Shown here: positions 35,190 to 43,595 of the stretch, piece by piece
Position numbering within the stretch: position 1 is the first letter of the stretch
How the letters are laid out: every line of letters starts with the position of its first letter
DNA from: CAYOWQ01 sp964407695
GTDB lineage: Bacteria > Planctomycetota > Phycisphaerae > Phycisphaerales > SM1A02
Direction: 5' to 3'
DNA length: 64,000 nucleotides
Assembly: GCA_964407695.1 (NCBI GenBank)
Contig: CAYOWQ010000001.1
Span: 620,001-684,000, forward strand
The notes under the pieces: generated by a model
The model's input: the letters and a program-made list of their open reading frames with translations, nothing else
The model's database searches: none
What the model was told of the DNA's origin: nothing
Made by a program: the position numbers and the translations under genes

Positions 35190-36668
35190 TTACGAGGCAG
35201 CCAACAGGGCATTCAGCGCCTGCTCCGTGCGGTTGGCATGGCGAAGGTAAAGCCACGCCGCCTGGACTTGCAATGATTCATCAACACGGCCGCCGCCACC
35301 CGCAATTCGACCCAACTGGCTGATGTCTGCCTGCGAAAGGGTGCCCGCATATCGTGCCAGCAGAATCAGGGCCATCGAATCCGCCCGACCCGCGCCCAGG
35401 CGCTTCACCACCGACGCGGCATCGCCCGCCCTCGGAGTACGCGCATTCAACAATCCAAGCAGCACCGCCTCCTGAGTCAGACTGTCATCCTCGATCGTGG
35501 ACAGCTTCTTCTTGATCGCCTCGGGATCGATCTCGATCAGCCTCGCGGCCGCGTCGATCGCCAGGTTCGCTCTGATTCCTCGACCCAGTTCGGGTCCTTC
35601 AACCCGGTCGATCAGTCGAAGATAGAGCCTGCTGGCCGACTGACTCTGAAGTTTCTCCGCGAATGCCAGGGCCCACGATGTCGTCGAGAGGTGACCCAGC
35701 TCGATAAGGTTGAACAATGCATCGCCCGCGTCCTTTCCGGATGCAAACGCTTCACCCGCCTCCGCCATTCGCTCGTTGAGCGCTTCTCCGGTATGCAGTC
35801 GCTTGAACGAATCGGGAGGAATCCGGTCCGCCGCGTTCAGCAGAAGCAGTCCGAATCGGATGAGCTTGAACTGGTCCGGTTTGGTTCCCAGCATGCGGTT
35901 CCACTGCTCGAGCCCCATGCCGGGCTTCAGCGCCAGAATTGCCGAGATCCCGGCTTCGATCACGCCCGGATCAAGGTCCGCCCGCCCCATCTCGCTCGCC
36001 ACGAATTCGCAACAGGCGCTGAGTTTGAATTGCTCGATGGCCCTGAATAAATCAAAGAGCGTCGTGTCACGCTTCACACCGCTCAGAGAATCAAATCGCT
36101 TCTGGATTGCCTCCAACGGCCGGGGATCACCCGCCTGTGCCAGCACACATGCCGAAAGTCCGGCGATCGCGTCATCGCTTGCCGATGTAAGCGGGCGAAC
36201 AACATCGGGGTCAAGCCGATTCCCGAGCATCTGGCTCGCCGCCAGCAGCAGTATCCGCGGAAGCGGCTGCAGGTCGGGCCACTTCAACATGTCGTCGATC
36301 TTGGACGGATCGATCATTTCCGCGTTCAGCGCGTATTTGATCACCAGCGTTCGTTCCCCTTCAGATTCAAGACGATTGATCAGCCAGGGATCAACCGACG
36401 GCGACGATTCCAACTCTCCCAGTCCCAGCACCGCATCAATCTGCAACGCCGAACTCGATCCCCCCGCCAGCTTGTGAAACAGCGGCTTGAGCGCGGGGTC
36501 GCGAAGATTCCGCAGAGCCACCATCGTTGCATGTTCAGAACCGTCGCTGCGCGGCTTCAGTGCCCGTTGCAGCGTCTTCACCGACGCATCAAATGGATCA
36601 ACCCCTCGTTGCAGCCCCATCTGGAGCGCCAACGCCACAGTCATGATCAAGGTCAGCAGTGCCCGCAT
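35190..36668 (-). CDS. Exported alpha-helical repeat protein
   Basis: A 492-residue protein. An N-terminal signal (ALLTLIMTVALALQMGL) is followed by helical repeats of HEAT/TPR-like character (ATMVALRNLRDPALKPLFHK, SSALQIDAVLGLGELES, DDAIAGLSACVLAQAGDPRP). No catalytic motif is visible. Export and the repeat structure suggest a periplasmic scaffold. It begins 29 bases after the dnaA stop and ends 27 bases before the DegT-like gene, so the three probably share a transcript. Such neighbours of dnaA are unusual. Confidence 0.75.
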   Translation of the reverse strand: MRALLTLIMTVALALQMGLQRGVDPFDASVKTLQRALKPRSDGSEHATMVALRNLRDPALKPLFHKLAGGSSSALQIDAVLGLGELESSPSVDPWLINRLESEGERTLVIKYALNAEMIDPSKIDDMLKWPDLQPLPRILLLAASQMLGNRLDPDVVRPLTSASDDAIAGLSACVLAQAGDPRPLEAIQKRFDSLSGVKRDTTLFDLFRAIEQFKLSACCEFVASEMGRADLDPGVIEAGISAILALKPGMGLEQWNRMLGTKPDQFKLIRFGLLLLNAADRIPPDSFKRLHTGEALNERMAEAGEAFASGKDAGDALFNLIELGHLSTTSWALAFAEKLQSQSASRLYLRLIDRVEGPELGRGIRANLAIDAAARLIEIDPEAIKKKLSTIEDDSLTQEAVLLGLLNARTPRAGDAASVVKRLGAGRADSMALILLARYAGTLSQADISQLGRIAGGGGRVDESLQVQAAWLYLRHANRTEQALNALLAAS

Positions 36669-36697
36669 GCCGACAGTGTATCAGGCCCGACCGTGCA

Positions 36698-38323
36698 TCA
36701 GTCGCCGGCTCCGCCCCGCTCAATCGCGTGCCGAATCTCATCCACCAGAAACCGAAGCTTGATCAAGCCGCTTCCCGTTTCCAGTTCCACCAGGTCGTCC
36801 GCCTCCAGCATCTGCCGCACCCGGCCGTCCGCGGTATGGGCGGTCGAGTGATTGTCACGGCCAAGGCTCCGGGCAATTTCCGGAAAACTCATCGTGGTCA
36901 GCTCCCGGGCCAGATACGCCACCAGGCCTCGAGCCAGCACCACTCGCCGGTGGCGCCCGCTTCCCATCAACTCCGAACGATCCACCGAAAGGCGCGAAAT
37001 GACAGCCACAATCACCGCCTCAATGCGGATCGGTCCCGTCGTGCGGTGGCTCTGGTCGGCCACCAATTGATCTACCAAGATCATCCCGATCTCGCCGGAG
37101 CTTCCACCATCCGCCTGCCCCTCGCGGCCGGAGACCATGCGCAACGCCGACAACTTGGTCAGTGCACCCTCGAGCTCGCGCACCGACCCGAGGCAGCGAC
37201 TCGCTAGAACCTCAATGGCCGCCGGATTCAGACGCACCGATCTCTGCTCGGCCAGGCGCTGAATCAGGGCCAATCGCGTTGGTCGGTCTGGTGGCTCCAC
37301 CCGAACCACCATGCCCGACAGAAACCGATTCACCAACCCCTGGCTGAATCGCTTGATCAACCTCGGATGCTCATCCGACGCCATCATCAGCCTCGCACCC
37401 GACAGGTCGATCGCGTCCATCGTGTGCAGAAACTCAGTCTGAGTCGCCGTCTTGTTGGCCAGAAAGTGAACGTCGTCAATCGCCAGCAGATCGAGTCGGC
37501 GAACCTTCGCACGAAATGACTCCAGTGTGTTGGTTCGCACCGCCGCGATGTACTCATTCGTGAACTGCTCGCCGGTGGTGTATCGAACCGCCTTGCGCGG
37601 ATGCCGCTGCGAAAACCGCAGACACGCGGCCTGCAACAGGTGTGTCTTGCCGATGCCGCATTCCCCGTGCAGAAACGCCATTCCCGCCGTGCTCTGTCCG
37701 TCGGCTTCGCCGATCCGAAGGGCCGCCTCATACGCCAGCCGGTTGCAGTCTCCGACCACGAAGTCCTCGAACCGCCGCCACCACGTCCGCCGCTCGCCGC
37801 GCTGTCTGCCGTCGCCGGCCCGGTCGTGCGCAATCGCCTGATCGGGTTCGAGGTCAGTCGCTGAACGACGTGCCTCCCCTTGGCGATGGCCCCGATGCTC
37901 TCGCGCCGCCGCGTCGGGCAACTGATCCTGACCCCTCGGCGAACCCGATGACGGACCAACCGATGAACCGCGGGCCGAACTCGCCGCCGACTCCACAAAG
38001 ATGGACGGCTCGACCATAAGCTCAACCTTCGCTTCATCGCCAAGCATCTCCACCGCTACATCCCTCAGCTCCCCCGCAAAATGCGAGCCGATCCAATCCG
38101 CCACAATCTGGCTGCTGGCCTTCACATGCACGCGATTGCCGTCGACATGCATCCGTGCCGTCTGGTCAAACCACATGTCGTAGCGCCGACGTCCGATTCG
38201 ACTGGCCAGCATTGAGGAAAACGCATGGCTCTCTGATCCCGAATCAATCCCCGGACGGGCTGAGCCATTTCCGCGTTCATGTTGGACCTTGGACATATGG
38301 ATACTCATCGGTCGGAGGTGCAT
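36698..38323 (-). CDS. dnaA: Chromosomal replication initiator protein DnaA
   Basis: A 541-residue initiator. Domain I occupies residues about 35-110 (YDMWFDQTARMHVDGNRVHV). A polar linker of about 75 residues follows, then the AAA+ domain: Walker A HGECGIGKTHLL, Walker B LDLLAIDDVHFLANK, arginine-finger region LVNRFLSGM. Domain IV ends with SFPEIARSLGRDNHSTAHTA, where E. coli has GGRDHTTVLHA; the core NHST is kept but the flank is altered. It binds DnaA boxes and opens the origin. The start is uncertain: ATGs at 38323, 38308 and 38296 are all possible and none has a good ribosome-binding site. dnaN, recF and gyrB are not adjacent. Confidence 0.93.
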   Translation of the reverse strand: MHLRPMSIHMSKVQHERGNGSARPGIDSGSESHAFSSMLASRIGRRRYDMWFDQTARMHVDGNRVHVKASSQIVADWIGSHFAGELRDVAVEMLGDEAKVELMVEPSIFVESAASSARGSSVGPSSGSPRGQDQLPDAAAREHRGHRQGEARRSATDLEPDQAIAHDRAGDGRQRGERRTWWRRFEDFVVGDCNRLAYEAALRIGEADGQSTAGMAFLHGECGIGKTHLLQAACLRFSQRHPRKAVRYTTGEQFTNEYIAAVRTNTLESFRAKVRRLDLLAIDDVHFLANKTATQTEFLHTMDAIDLSGARLMMASDEHPRLIKRFSQGLVNRFLSGMVVRVEPPDRPTRLALIQRLAEQRSVRLNPAAIEVLASRCLGSVRELEGALTKLSALRMVSGREGQADGGSSGEIGMILVDQLVADQSHRTTGPIRIEAVIVAVISRLSVDRSELMGSGRHRRVVLARGLVAYLARELTTMSFPEIARSLGRDNHSTAHTADGRVRQMLEADDLVELETGSGLIKLRFLVDEIRHAIERGGAGD

Positions 38324-38665
38324 GGAGATACCCTGATCGCGCGATTTTCAGAATCGTCGCGACCTTCAGACGATCCCCTCAAGCTGGCTGCCGAGTCCCT
38401 TCCCCGAAGGCCGATGCACCCTCATCGCATCATTCAAACCTCATCGGCTGATGCGCTTCGCGGCATCGGTCCGTCGATTCCTCAACGCTCCTCCATGAGC
38501 ATCGATCTGAAGATTAGCGTCCACGCGGCGCCTCTCAACCCGGCGCAACACCAAATCTCTTCGAAAAATCCAAAACCCTTGCGCCATCGGGAAATCAGCC
38601 CGGAATTTTCTTTTCAACCGTAATGGCGCCGCGTTGTCTATGTGTTGTGGAAAAGATCCGCCGAC
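38324..38665. other. dnaA upstream region
   Basis: About 340 bases between dnaA and the GNAT gene, moderately AT-rich at 38550-38660. It should hold the dnaA promoter. Only one DnaA-box-like nonamer was found (38646-38654), too few to call an origin. Confidence 0.5.
38646..38654. promoter_or_regulatory. Single DnaA-box-like nonamer
   Basis: TGTGGAAAA is the complement of TTTTCCACA, one mismatch from the consensus TTATCCACA and a variant used in some bacteria. It lies about 320 bases upstream of dnaA, next to an AT-rich stretch. A single site could serve autoregulation; it does not show an origin. Confidence 0.35.
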
Positions 38666-39640
38666 TCAATCCACTTGACAAGCAACTCGACGAATCATCG
38701 CCAGGCGCCGAAGCGTTGTCCGGAATCCCATCGACTGATAGAGAGTACGGGCAGCCGTATTGTTCTCATCCACTGCGAGCGTAATCGCTCGCTCTGTGCG
38801 GCCGCACACCAGATTCATCCCGTGCTGCAGCAGTCGGCGCCCCAGCCCCGCTCCGCGAGCCGCCTTCGCCACGCCGAGATACACCAACTCCACGGCATTC
38901 GCTGCGGGAGATGGATTGAGCAAAAGCACGCCCGCCGGCATGTCGTCGACCAGCAGCAGCGTCCAGAGGGATGGATCGAATTCACCCGTGGCTTGATGGC
39001 CGTTCAGAATGTCGCTCGTGGCTCGTATTCCACACAGCCCCGGGCAATCGGTCGTCGCTTCATAGCTTCGCTCGAGTGCTTCCTCAAAGCTGGCTCGCTG
39101 CTGCTCTGCATACGCCGTAACCCTGGCGTTCGACGGCCATGCCACCTCCACCCGATCCCGTGCAGCAGGCAGATGCCGCTCCAGATACGCCAGGTTGGCC
39201 AGCATGCAGAACCCGCCTTCGACAAACGTCTTCCGCATCACCTGGTCTCGCGGCTCCAAGAGTGCCTGCCCCAGCACCACCGCCGATCCGGCCAACTCTT
39301 TCATCGCCTGATCAAGAAGCCAGCCGACCTCCTCAACTCCAGCCTTCTTCCATGGCGCAGTGGCAAAAACCATCGCGGTTCGACCCGGATTCGGCACCGC
39401 CAACACCGACGCATTCAGCCGGCCGTCCCGTCCCTCCAGCCCCCAGAACCGGTCCAGCGCCACCGCGTGGTCGCGAGCATGCCTTAAGAAACGCTCCACA
39501 TGACCCGCGTCCGCCGTTCCACCCTGCGCCAGCAGCATCGTGGCCGCCTCGACCAGCCGCTCCGCGCCACAGCGCACCACTCGGGCTCCTTGCGGCGAGC
39601 GCAGATCCGCATCTGTGGGCTTGATCGGTATCGCCGACAT
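38666..39640 (-). CDS. GNAT-family N-acetyltransferase (two-domain)
   Basis: A 324-residue protein. The C-terminal GNAT domain (residues about 190-315) carries the acetyl-CoA loop LVYLGVAKAARGAGLGRRLL and ITLAVDENNTAARTLYQSMG. The N-terminal half (VFATAPWKKAGVEEVGWLLD, RDQVMRKTFVEGGFCMLANL) looks like a second, degenerate GNAT domain, a layout also seen in mycothiol synthase. Substrate unknown. It lies upstream of dnaA on the same strand with a 340-base gap, so it is probably a separate unit. Confidence 0.85.
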   Translation of the reverse strand: MSAIPIKPTDADLRSPQGARVVRCGAERLVEAATMLLAQGGTADAGHVERFLRHARDHAVALDRFWGLEGRDGRLNASVLAVPNPGRTAMVFATAPWKKAGVEEVGWLLDQAMKELAGSAVVLGQALLEPRDQVMRKTFVEGGFCMLANLAYLERHLPAARDRVEVAWPSNARVTAYAEQQRASFEEALERSYEATTDCPGLCGIRATSDILNGHQATGEFDPSLWTLLLVDDMPAGVLLLNPSPAANAVELVYLGVAKAARGAGLGRRLLQHGMNLVCGRTERAITLAVDENNTAARTLYQSMGFRTTLRRLAMIRRVACQVD

Positions 39641-39652
39641 GGTCGCCGGATT

Positions 39653-40297
39653 CTAAGGCAGGTCATCCAGGGAGTGCATTGAGCCTGGCGCTTGAACCTG
39701 AGGCCGCCGATGCATCGCCCCGCACTCGGTGCACCAAGGTGAACCACCGATTGGATAGGCGCAAAATTCACAGAGATTGCGCTGCTGTCGTCGCCGCCGC
39801 CGAATGACAGGTCCGCAGAACACGATCAATCCCCAGAAGCCTGAAATGGCAGTCGTGTTCTTGACGAATCCCGGCAAATACAGCGCAACTCCAAGAGGGT
39901 GCTCGCCGCCGAGGTTCACGAACATGTACCCCTCTTCGGAGGTCACTTCAAGACCTTCCCATCGAAGACAACGAAATGGCCAGCCCTGGGCACAAACGTA
40001 CGTGGCCTTGGAACGGAGTGCCCACGCTGGAGGAATGTAGGTCAGAGTTCCATCACTGGCTGGTACGTGCGGCCAAACCGCAATATCGGTTCCAATCTCG
40101 TGGGTCAGGCGCGACCAATCCCTTCGTCCCGGGCGGTATTGGCTCCACGAACCGGCATCATCGCACCTTCGCCTCCACCGATCCGGCGGCAACTTTGATG
40201 CAATCGGCCGCACGAGTTCAAGACCCCATGCCACGACATAGGTCGACAAGACTCCCAGAATGACGCAGATGGAAGCGAGCACAACGATTCTGCGCAT
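39653..40297 (-). CDS. Membrane-anchored protein with C-terminal zinc ribbon
   Basis: A 214-residue protein. An N-terminal helix (RIVVLASICVILGVLSTYVV) is followed by about 125 polar residues rich in Trp and Arg, a second hydrophobic segment (ISGFWGLIVFCGPVI), a run of six Arg, and a zinc ribbon CEFCAYPIGGSPWCTECG. The Arg run after the second helix suggests that the ribbon is cytosolic. This helix-plus-ribbon layout is common in uncharacterised planctomycete proteins. It ends 12 bases before the GNAT start, so the two may be co-transcribed. Confidence 0.75.
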   Translation of the reverse strand: MRRIVVLASICVILGVLSTYVVAWGLELVRPIASKLPPDRWRRRCDDAGSWSQYRPGRRDWSRLTHEIGTDIAVWPHVPASDGTLTYIPPAWALRSKATYVCAQGWPFRCLRWEGLEVTSEEGYMFVNLGGEHPLGVALYLPGFVKNTTAISGFWGLIVFCGPVIRRRRRQQRNLCEFCAYPIGGSPWCTECGAMHRRPQVQAPGSMHSLDDLP

Positions 40298-40406
40298 GTC
40301 AACGCTTGGACGCTCTCTTCACGCGGCGTCAGCGCGCAGGCTCCCACGTCTTGTCAGGATGGACGAACCTTTTCCGCTTCCTGCTTCGTTCACGATCAAC
40401 CCCGCC

Positions 40407-41804
40407 CTACACCACCTTCATCGCCAGAATCGTCTGGTCATCCGCGGGCCGAACTCCCGCCTCATGCTCTCGCAGGGCGGTAATGATTGAATTCACCACG
40501 CACGCCGGCTCACCGGAACACGTCAACAGAGCCCGCTCGATGCCCTCGGTACCGAACATCGTGCGCTGCGGGTTCATCGCCTCGGTGATTCCATCCGTAT
40601 AAAGCACCAGCGTCTCGCCCGGGCTGAGCGTCATGGTGCTCTCGTCGAACGACGCCTCGCTCATGACTCCTAACGGCAGAGAACCCGATTCGTCCAGCCG
40701 CCTCGTCGGGACGCCTTCACCCGCCGCCTTCACCAGCGGCGGGTTATGTCCCGCGCGGGTGTACGTGAGCTGGCGCGTCGCCGGATCGTAGATCGCAATG
40801 AACGCGGTGGTGAACGACTGTTCAATCCGCTTGGCGCAAAGCTGCTCGTTCAAGTGCGATGTCAACTGCGCTGTCCCGTCCGGCACATGCGGAAACGCAT
40901 ACAGGATCGCATGCAGCATCGCCATCACCACCGCAGCACTTGGCCCATGCCCAGAGACATCCGCGATCATGATCCCGAAGCGATCATCCGGCGTCCGCGC
41001 TTCCTTGCCCCCGATCTCGCTGAACCGACGAAACGTGTACATGTCCCCGCCCGCCTCATCAAACGTCGCATACGACGCGGCCAGCGTCACCCCCGGGATA
41101 TCCGGCATCGCCTCCGGCAGAAGAGACCGCTGGATCGAGGCGATTCGCTCCATCTCCCGCCGGATCCGTTCGTTGGCCTCGCGAAGCTGCTTCGCCGTCA
41201 GAACATTCTTCACCTGCCCGCCGATCAGGTTGGAGCGCAGCACAGCCTCTTCAACGTTCTCCATCGAAAAACCAGTCGGCGATTTCCGGAACCAGACAAC
41301 CCAATTCAACGGTTCCCCGTTGTCGAACATCGGGATGGCCATCATCGATCGTTGATTCCGGAGCGAAGGGCCCAGCACGGGATCATCCTCGATGTCGAGA
41401 TAGTGAATCACCTGCGGAAACGCACTGCGGATCACCTCGCCAAGAAACCCGCCGCGATGAATCGGCATCGTCCTCGCGGCCGTCCATGTGTCCTCCTGGT
41501 CGTAGTCGTTGTCGTCGTCCAGCAGGCGCCGGGTCACCTTGTATTCACCCGCCCCAAGGCCGCGGCAGGAGATGGTCAGAAACCCGTCTGTCTCAAACAG
41601 AACGGAAAAGCCCGCCCGATACGCCCGTTGCACCTCGATTGGATCGGTGGCTCGGCTGACGGCGCCAACCATCTCCATCAGCACCGGGATCTTCTTGCTC
41701 GCGCCAAGATTCAGCACCTGCATCCCCGGGGCATGAGCAGCCTCCGCCAACTGCCGGCTTGCCAGCGCATCGACCGTCGGCGATGCTGTCGCTCGGTCCA
41801 TCAT
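40407..41804 (-). CDS. GAF-containing SpoIIE/PP2C-type serine/threonine phosphatase
   Basis: A 465-residue signalling protein. Residues about 25-190 form a GAF-like sensor (IPVLMEMVGAVSRATDPIEV, SMMAIPMFDNGEPLNWVVWF), then a short helical linker, then a SpoIIE/RsbU phosphatase domain (ERIASIQRSLLPEAMPDIPG, FGIMIADVSGHGPSAAVVMA, YTRAGHNPPLV, LVLYTDGITEAMN). It likely dephosphorylates an anti-anti-sigma factor; no such partner is in the window. GGAAGGG precedes the ATG at 41804 (or 41801). Its start codon overlaps that of the divergent deaminase gene. Confidence 0.92.
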   Translation of the reverse strand: MMDRATASPTVDALASRQLAEAAHAPGMQVLNLGASKKIPVLMEMVGAVSRATDPIEVQRAYRAGFSVLFETDGFLTISCRGLGAGEYKVTRRLLDDDNDYDQEDTWTAARTMPIHRGGFLGEVIRSAFPQVIHYLDIEDDPVLGPSLRNQRSMMAIPMFDNGEPLNWVVWFRKSPTGFSMENVEEAVLRSNLIGGQVKNVLTAKQLREANERIRREMERIASIQRSLLPEAMPDIPGVTLAASYATFDEAGGDMYTFRRFSEIGGKEARTPDDRFGIMIADVSGHGPSAAVVMAMLHAILYAFPHVPDGTAQLTSHLNEQLCAKRIEQSFTTAFIAIYDPATRQLTYTRAGHNPPLVKAAGEGVPTRRLDESGSLPLGVMSEASFDESTMTLSPGETLVLYTDGITEAMNPQRTMFGTEGIERALLTCSGEPACVVNSIITALREHEAGVRPADDQTILAMKVV

Positions 41805-42300
41805 GAACATCCCTTCCGATCGCGATCGTCGCGACCACCACTCAGACTGGCCCGATGATAGCGCTCTCAATGCGGCCCTCATCGCCGCGATAGAGCAGGC
41901 GGAGGCGTCGTGGGCCGAAGGCGGCATCCCCATCGGCAGTGTGCTCCTCGATGCCAAGGGCGAAATCGTGGCCAGGGGTCACAATCAGCGGGTTCAATCC
42001 GGCGATCCCACCGCCCACGCCGAGGTCGATTGCATTCGCCGGGCCGGCCGCCGCCGCGATTTGTCAAGCCTCACCCTCGTCTCCACCCTCAGTCCGTGTC
42101 CCATGTGCTCCGGCACCGCAATCCTCTTCCGCATTCCCAGGGTCCTGGTCGGCGAAAACCAGACCTTCATGGGAGCTGAGGACTGGATGCGTCACTGCGG
42201 CGTCTCCCTCCGCCATGCCGACGACGATCGCTGCATCGCCCTCATGCGGCGACTCCAGACCGAAAAGCCCGACCTCTGGGCCGAAGACATCGGCCTCTGA
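41803..42300 (+). CDS. Nucleoside/cytosine deaminase-family zinc enzyme
   Basis: A 165-residue deaminase with motif HAEVDC (zinc His and catalytic Glu) and PCPMCSG (two zinc Cys), preceded by GGIPIGSVLLDAKGEIVARG. The spacing and the C-terminal ETEKPDLW-like end resemble the yeast-type cytosine deaminase and guanine deaminase group that acts in nucleobase salvage. The only in-frame ATG before the domain is at 41803, overlapping the divergent phosphatase start; an alternative non-ATG start slightly downstream is possible. Confidence 0.87.
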   Translation: MNIPSDRDRRDHHSDWPDDSALNAALIAAIEQAEASWAEGGIPIGSVLLDAKGEIVARGHNQRVQSGDPTAHAEVDCIRRAGRRRDLSSLTLVSTLSPCPMCSGTAILFRIPRVLVGENQTFMGAEDWMRHCGVSLRHADDDRCIALMRRLQTEKPDLWAEDIGL

Positions 42301-42358
42301 GAGGAATGCCGATCACCCGCCCGGCCCCGCGCCGGGCGAGCGATCGCATCGGTGAGGT

Positions 42359-43402
42359 CTAGTCGCCCCACCTCGAGAGCAGCAGCCCCAGGTCGGGCCC
42401 GCCGACGATCCCGTCGTTGTCGATATCAGCCTGCGGGTTCGGTGTGCCCCATGCCGAGAGCAGCAGTCCCAGATCCGCGCCGTCCACCTGCCCCGAACAG
42501 TCCAGGTCGGCCCGAACCGTCGAGTTCAGCAGCACTGGAATCAACGCGGCCACATCCTGTCCCAGCGCCACCTGCCCCCCGAATCCCTCGAATCCATGCC
42601 CAGCGCCGTCGGCGGGAAAGATGCTCGCGGAAATCCCGTTCTGCACCAGGGCTGCAGCCATGATCGTGGAATGTTCAAACGGCACCACCATGTCCTCGGT
42701 GCCGTGATAGAACGCTCCCGGAGGATCGCATGGATCGACGAAATCAACCGGCGACGCATCCTGATAGAGCGTGAATGTCCCTTTGTTCAGCGGCGCGCCG
42801 AGAAACTTCGTGAGCGCTGCATCCGGCCCATACTGCACCACGTCATACACCGCGTCCGACAAACCCCAGAGGCTGACAAATCCATCCACGTAGTACCCGC
42901 CCGGCGGGGTCGGCAATGGTTCAAACATCGCCTCGCCATTGGTCACCGCCAGCATCATCGCCAGGTGCCCGCCTGCCGACGATCCGATCGCCACCACCGT
43001 TTTCCCGAGGCCGAACTGTCCGCCGCCGTTGGGGAGTCGCGTCCAGCGCAACACCGCCTTCACATCCTGAACCGCCTGCGGAAATGACGGTTCACCATTC
43101 GCCGCCAGCGTGTAGTTGCAACTCACCACCCCGAATCCCGCGTTCGCCAGCGCAGTGCAGAAGGCCGCGTTGTTCGCCTTGTCGCCCGCCGACCACCCAC
43201 CCCCATGCACAAAAAGCACCGTCGGTGTTCCCGCTTCAAGTCCGTCGTCGGGCAGGTAGACATCAAGCGTTGGATCCGAACTTCCAGGCGAAAAATAGTC
43301 GAGATCGATCGTGACGTTCGCTCCCATCACCGTAGCGCCGATTCCAAGGGCTGCGAACCAGGTCATGGCGTTCTTCGCGCGCACTACATCATCGAGAAGC
43401 AT
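42359..43402 (-). CDS. Secreted alpha/beta-hydrolase (esterase-like) with double dockerin-type tail
   Basis: A 347-residue exported enzyme. Signal segment: AMTWFAALGIGATVMG. The hydrolase has oxyanion motif VLFVHGGGWSAGDKAN, nucleophile elbow IGSSAGGHLAMM, acid in HGTEDMVVPF and His in GAGHGFEGF, as in the BD-FAE/carboxylesterase group. It probably cleaves ester groups on polysaccharides or similar polymers (inference). The tail is CSGQVDGADLGLLLSAWG and NDGIVGGPDLGLLLSRWG. AAGGAG lies 8 bases before the ATG at 43402, which selects it over the ATG at 43408. Confidence 0.9.
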   Translation of the reverse strand: MLLDDVVRAKNAMTWFAALGIGATVMGANVTIDLDYFSPGSSDPTLDVYLPDDGLEAGTPTVLFVHGGGWSAGDKANNAAFCTALANAGFGVVSCNYTLAANGEPSFPQAVQDVKAVLRWTRLPNGGGQFGLGKTVVAIGSSAGGHLAMMLAVTNGEAMFEPLPTPPGGYYVDGFVSLWGLSDAVYDVVQYGPDAALTKFLGAPLNKGTFTLYQDASPVDFVDPCDPPGAFYHGTEDMVVPFEHSTIMAAALVQNGISASIFPADGAGHGFEGFGGQVALGQDVAALIPVLLNSTVRADLDCSGQVDGADLGLLLSAWGTPNPQADIDNDGIVGGPDLGLLLSRWGD

Positions 43403-43595
43403 GGGCATCTCTCCTTGAGCCGAGCGACAACCCCTCGCCGTCACGCGCGGCGACCGAGCCGTCGGTGGATTGTGATCGCAGAGTGGCGCCTCCACCATTG
43501 AGGCGCCGAACGATCAACGTCGATCCTCGCCGACTATTTCACAACATTGAAATGTTCAGGTGTCCGATCCGTTTCGTGGACTCGAGTCGCGAACA

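Noticed and set aside
38324..38665. Replication origin upstream of dnaA
   Set aside because: Only one imperfect DnaA box and no clear unwinding element or box cluster were found.
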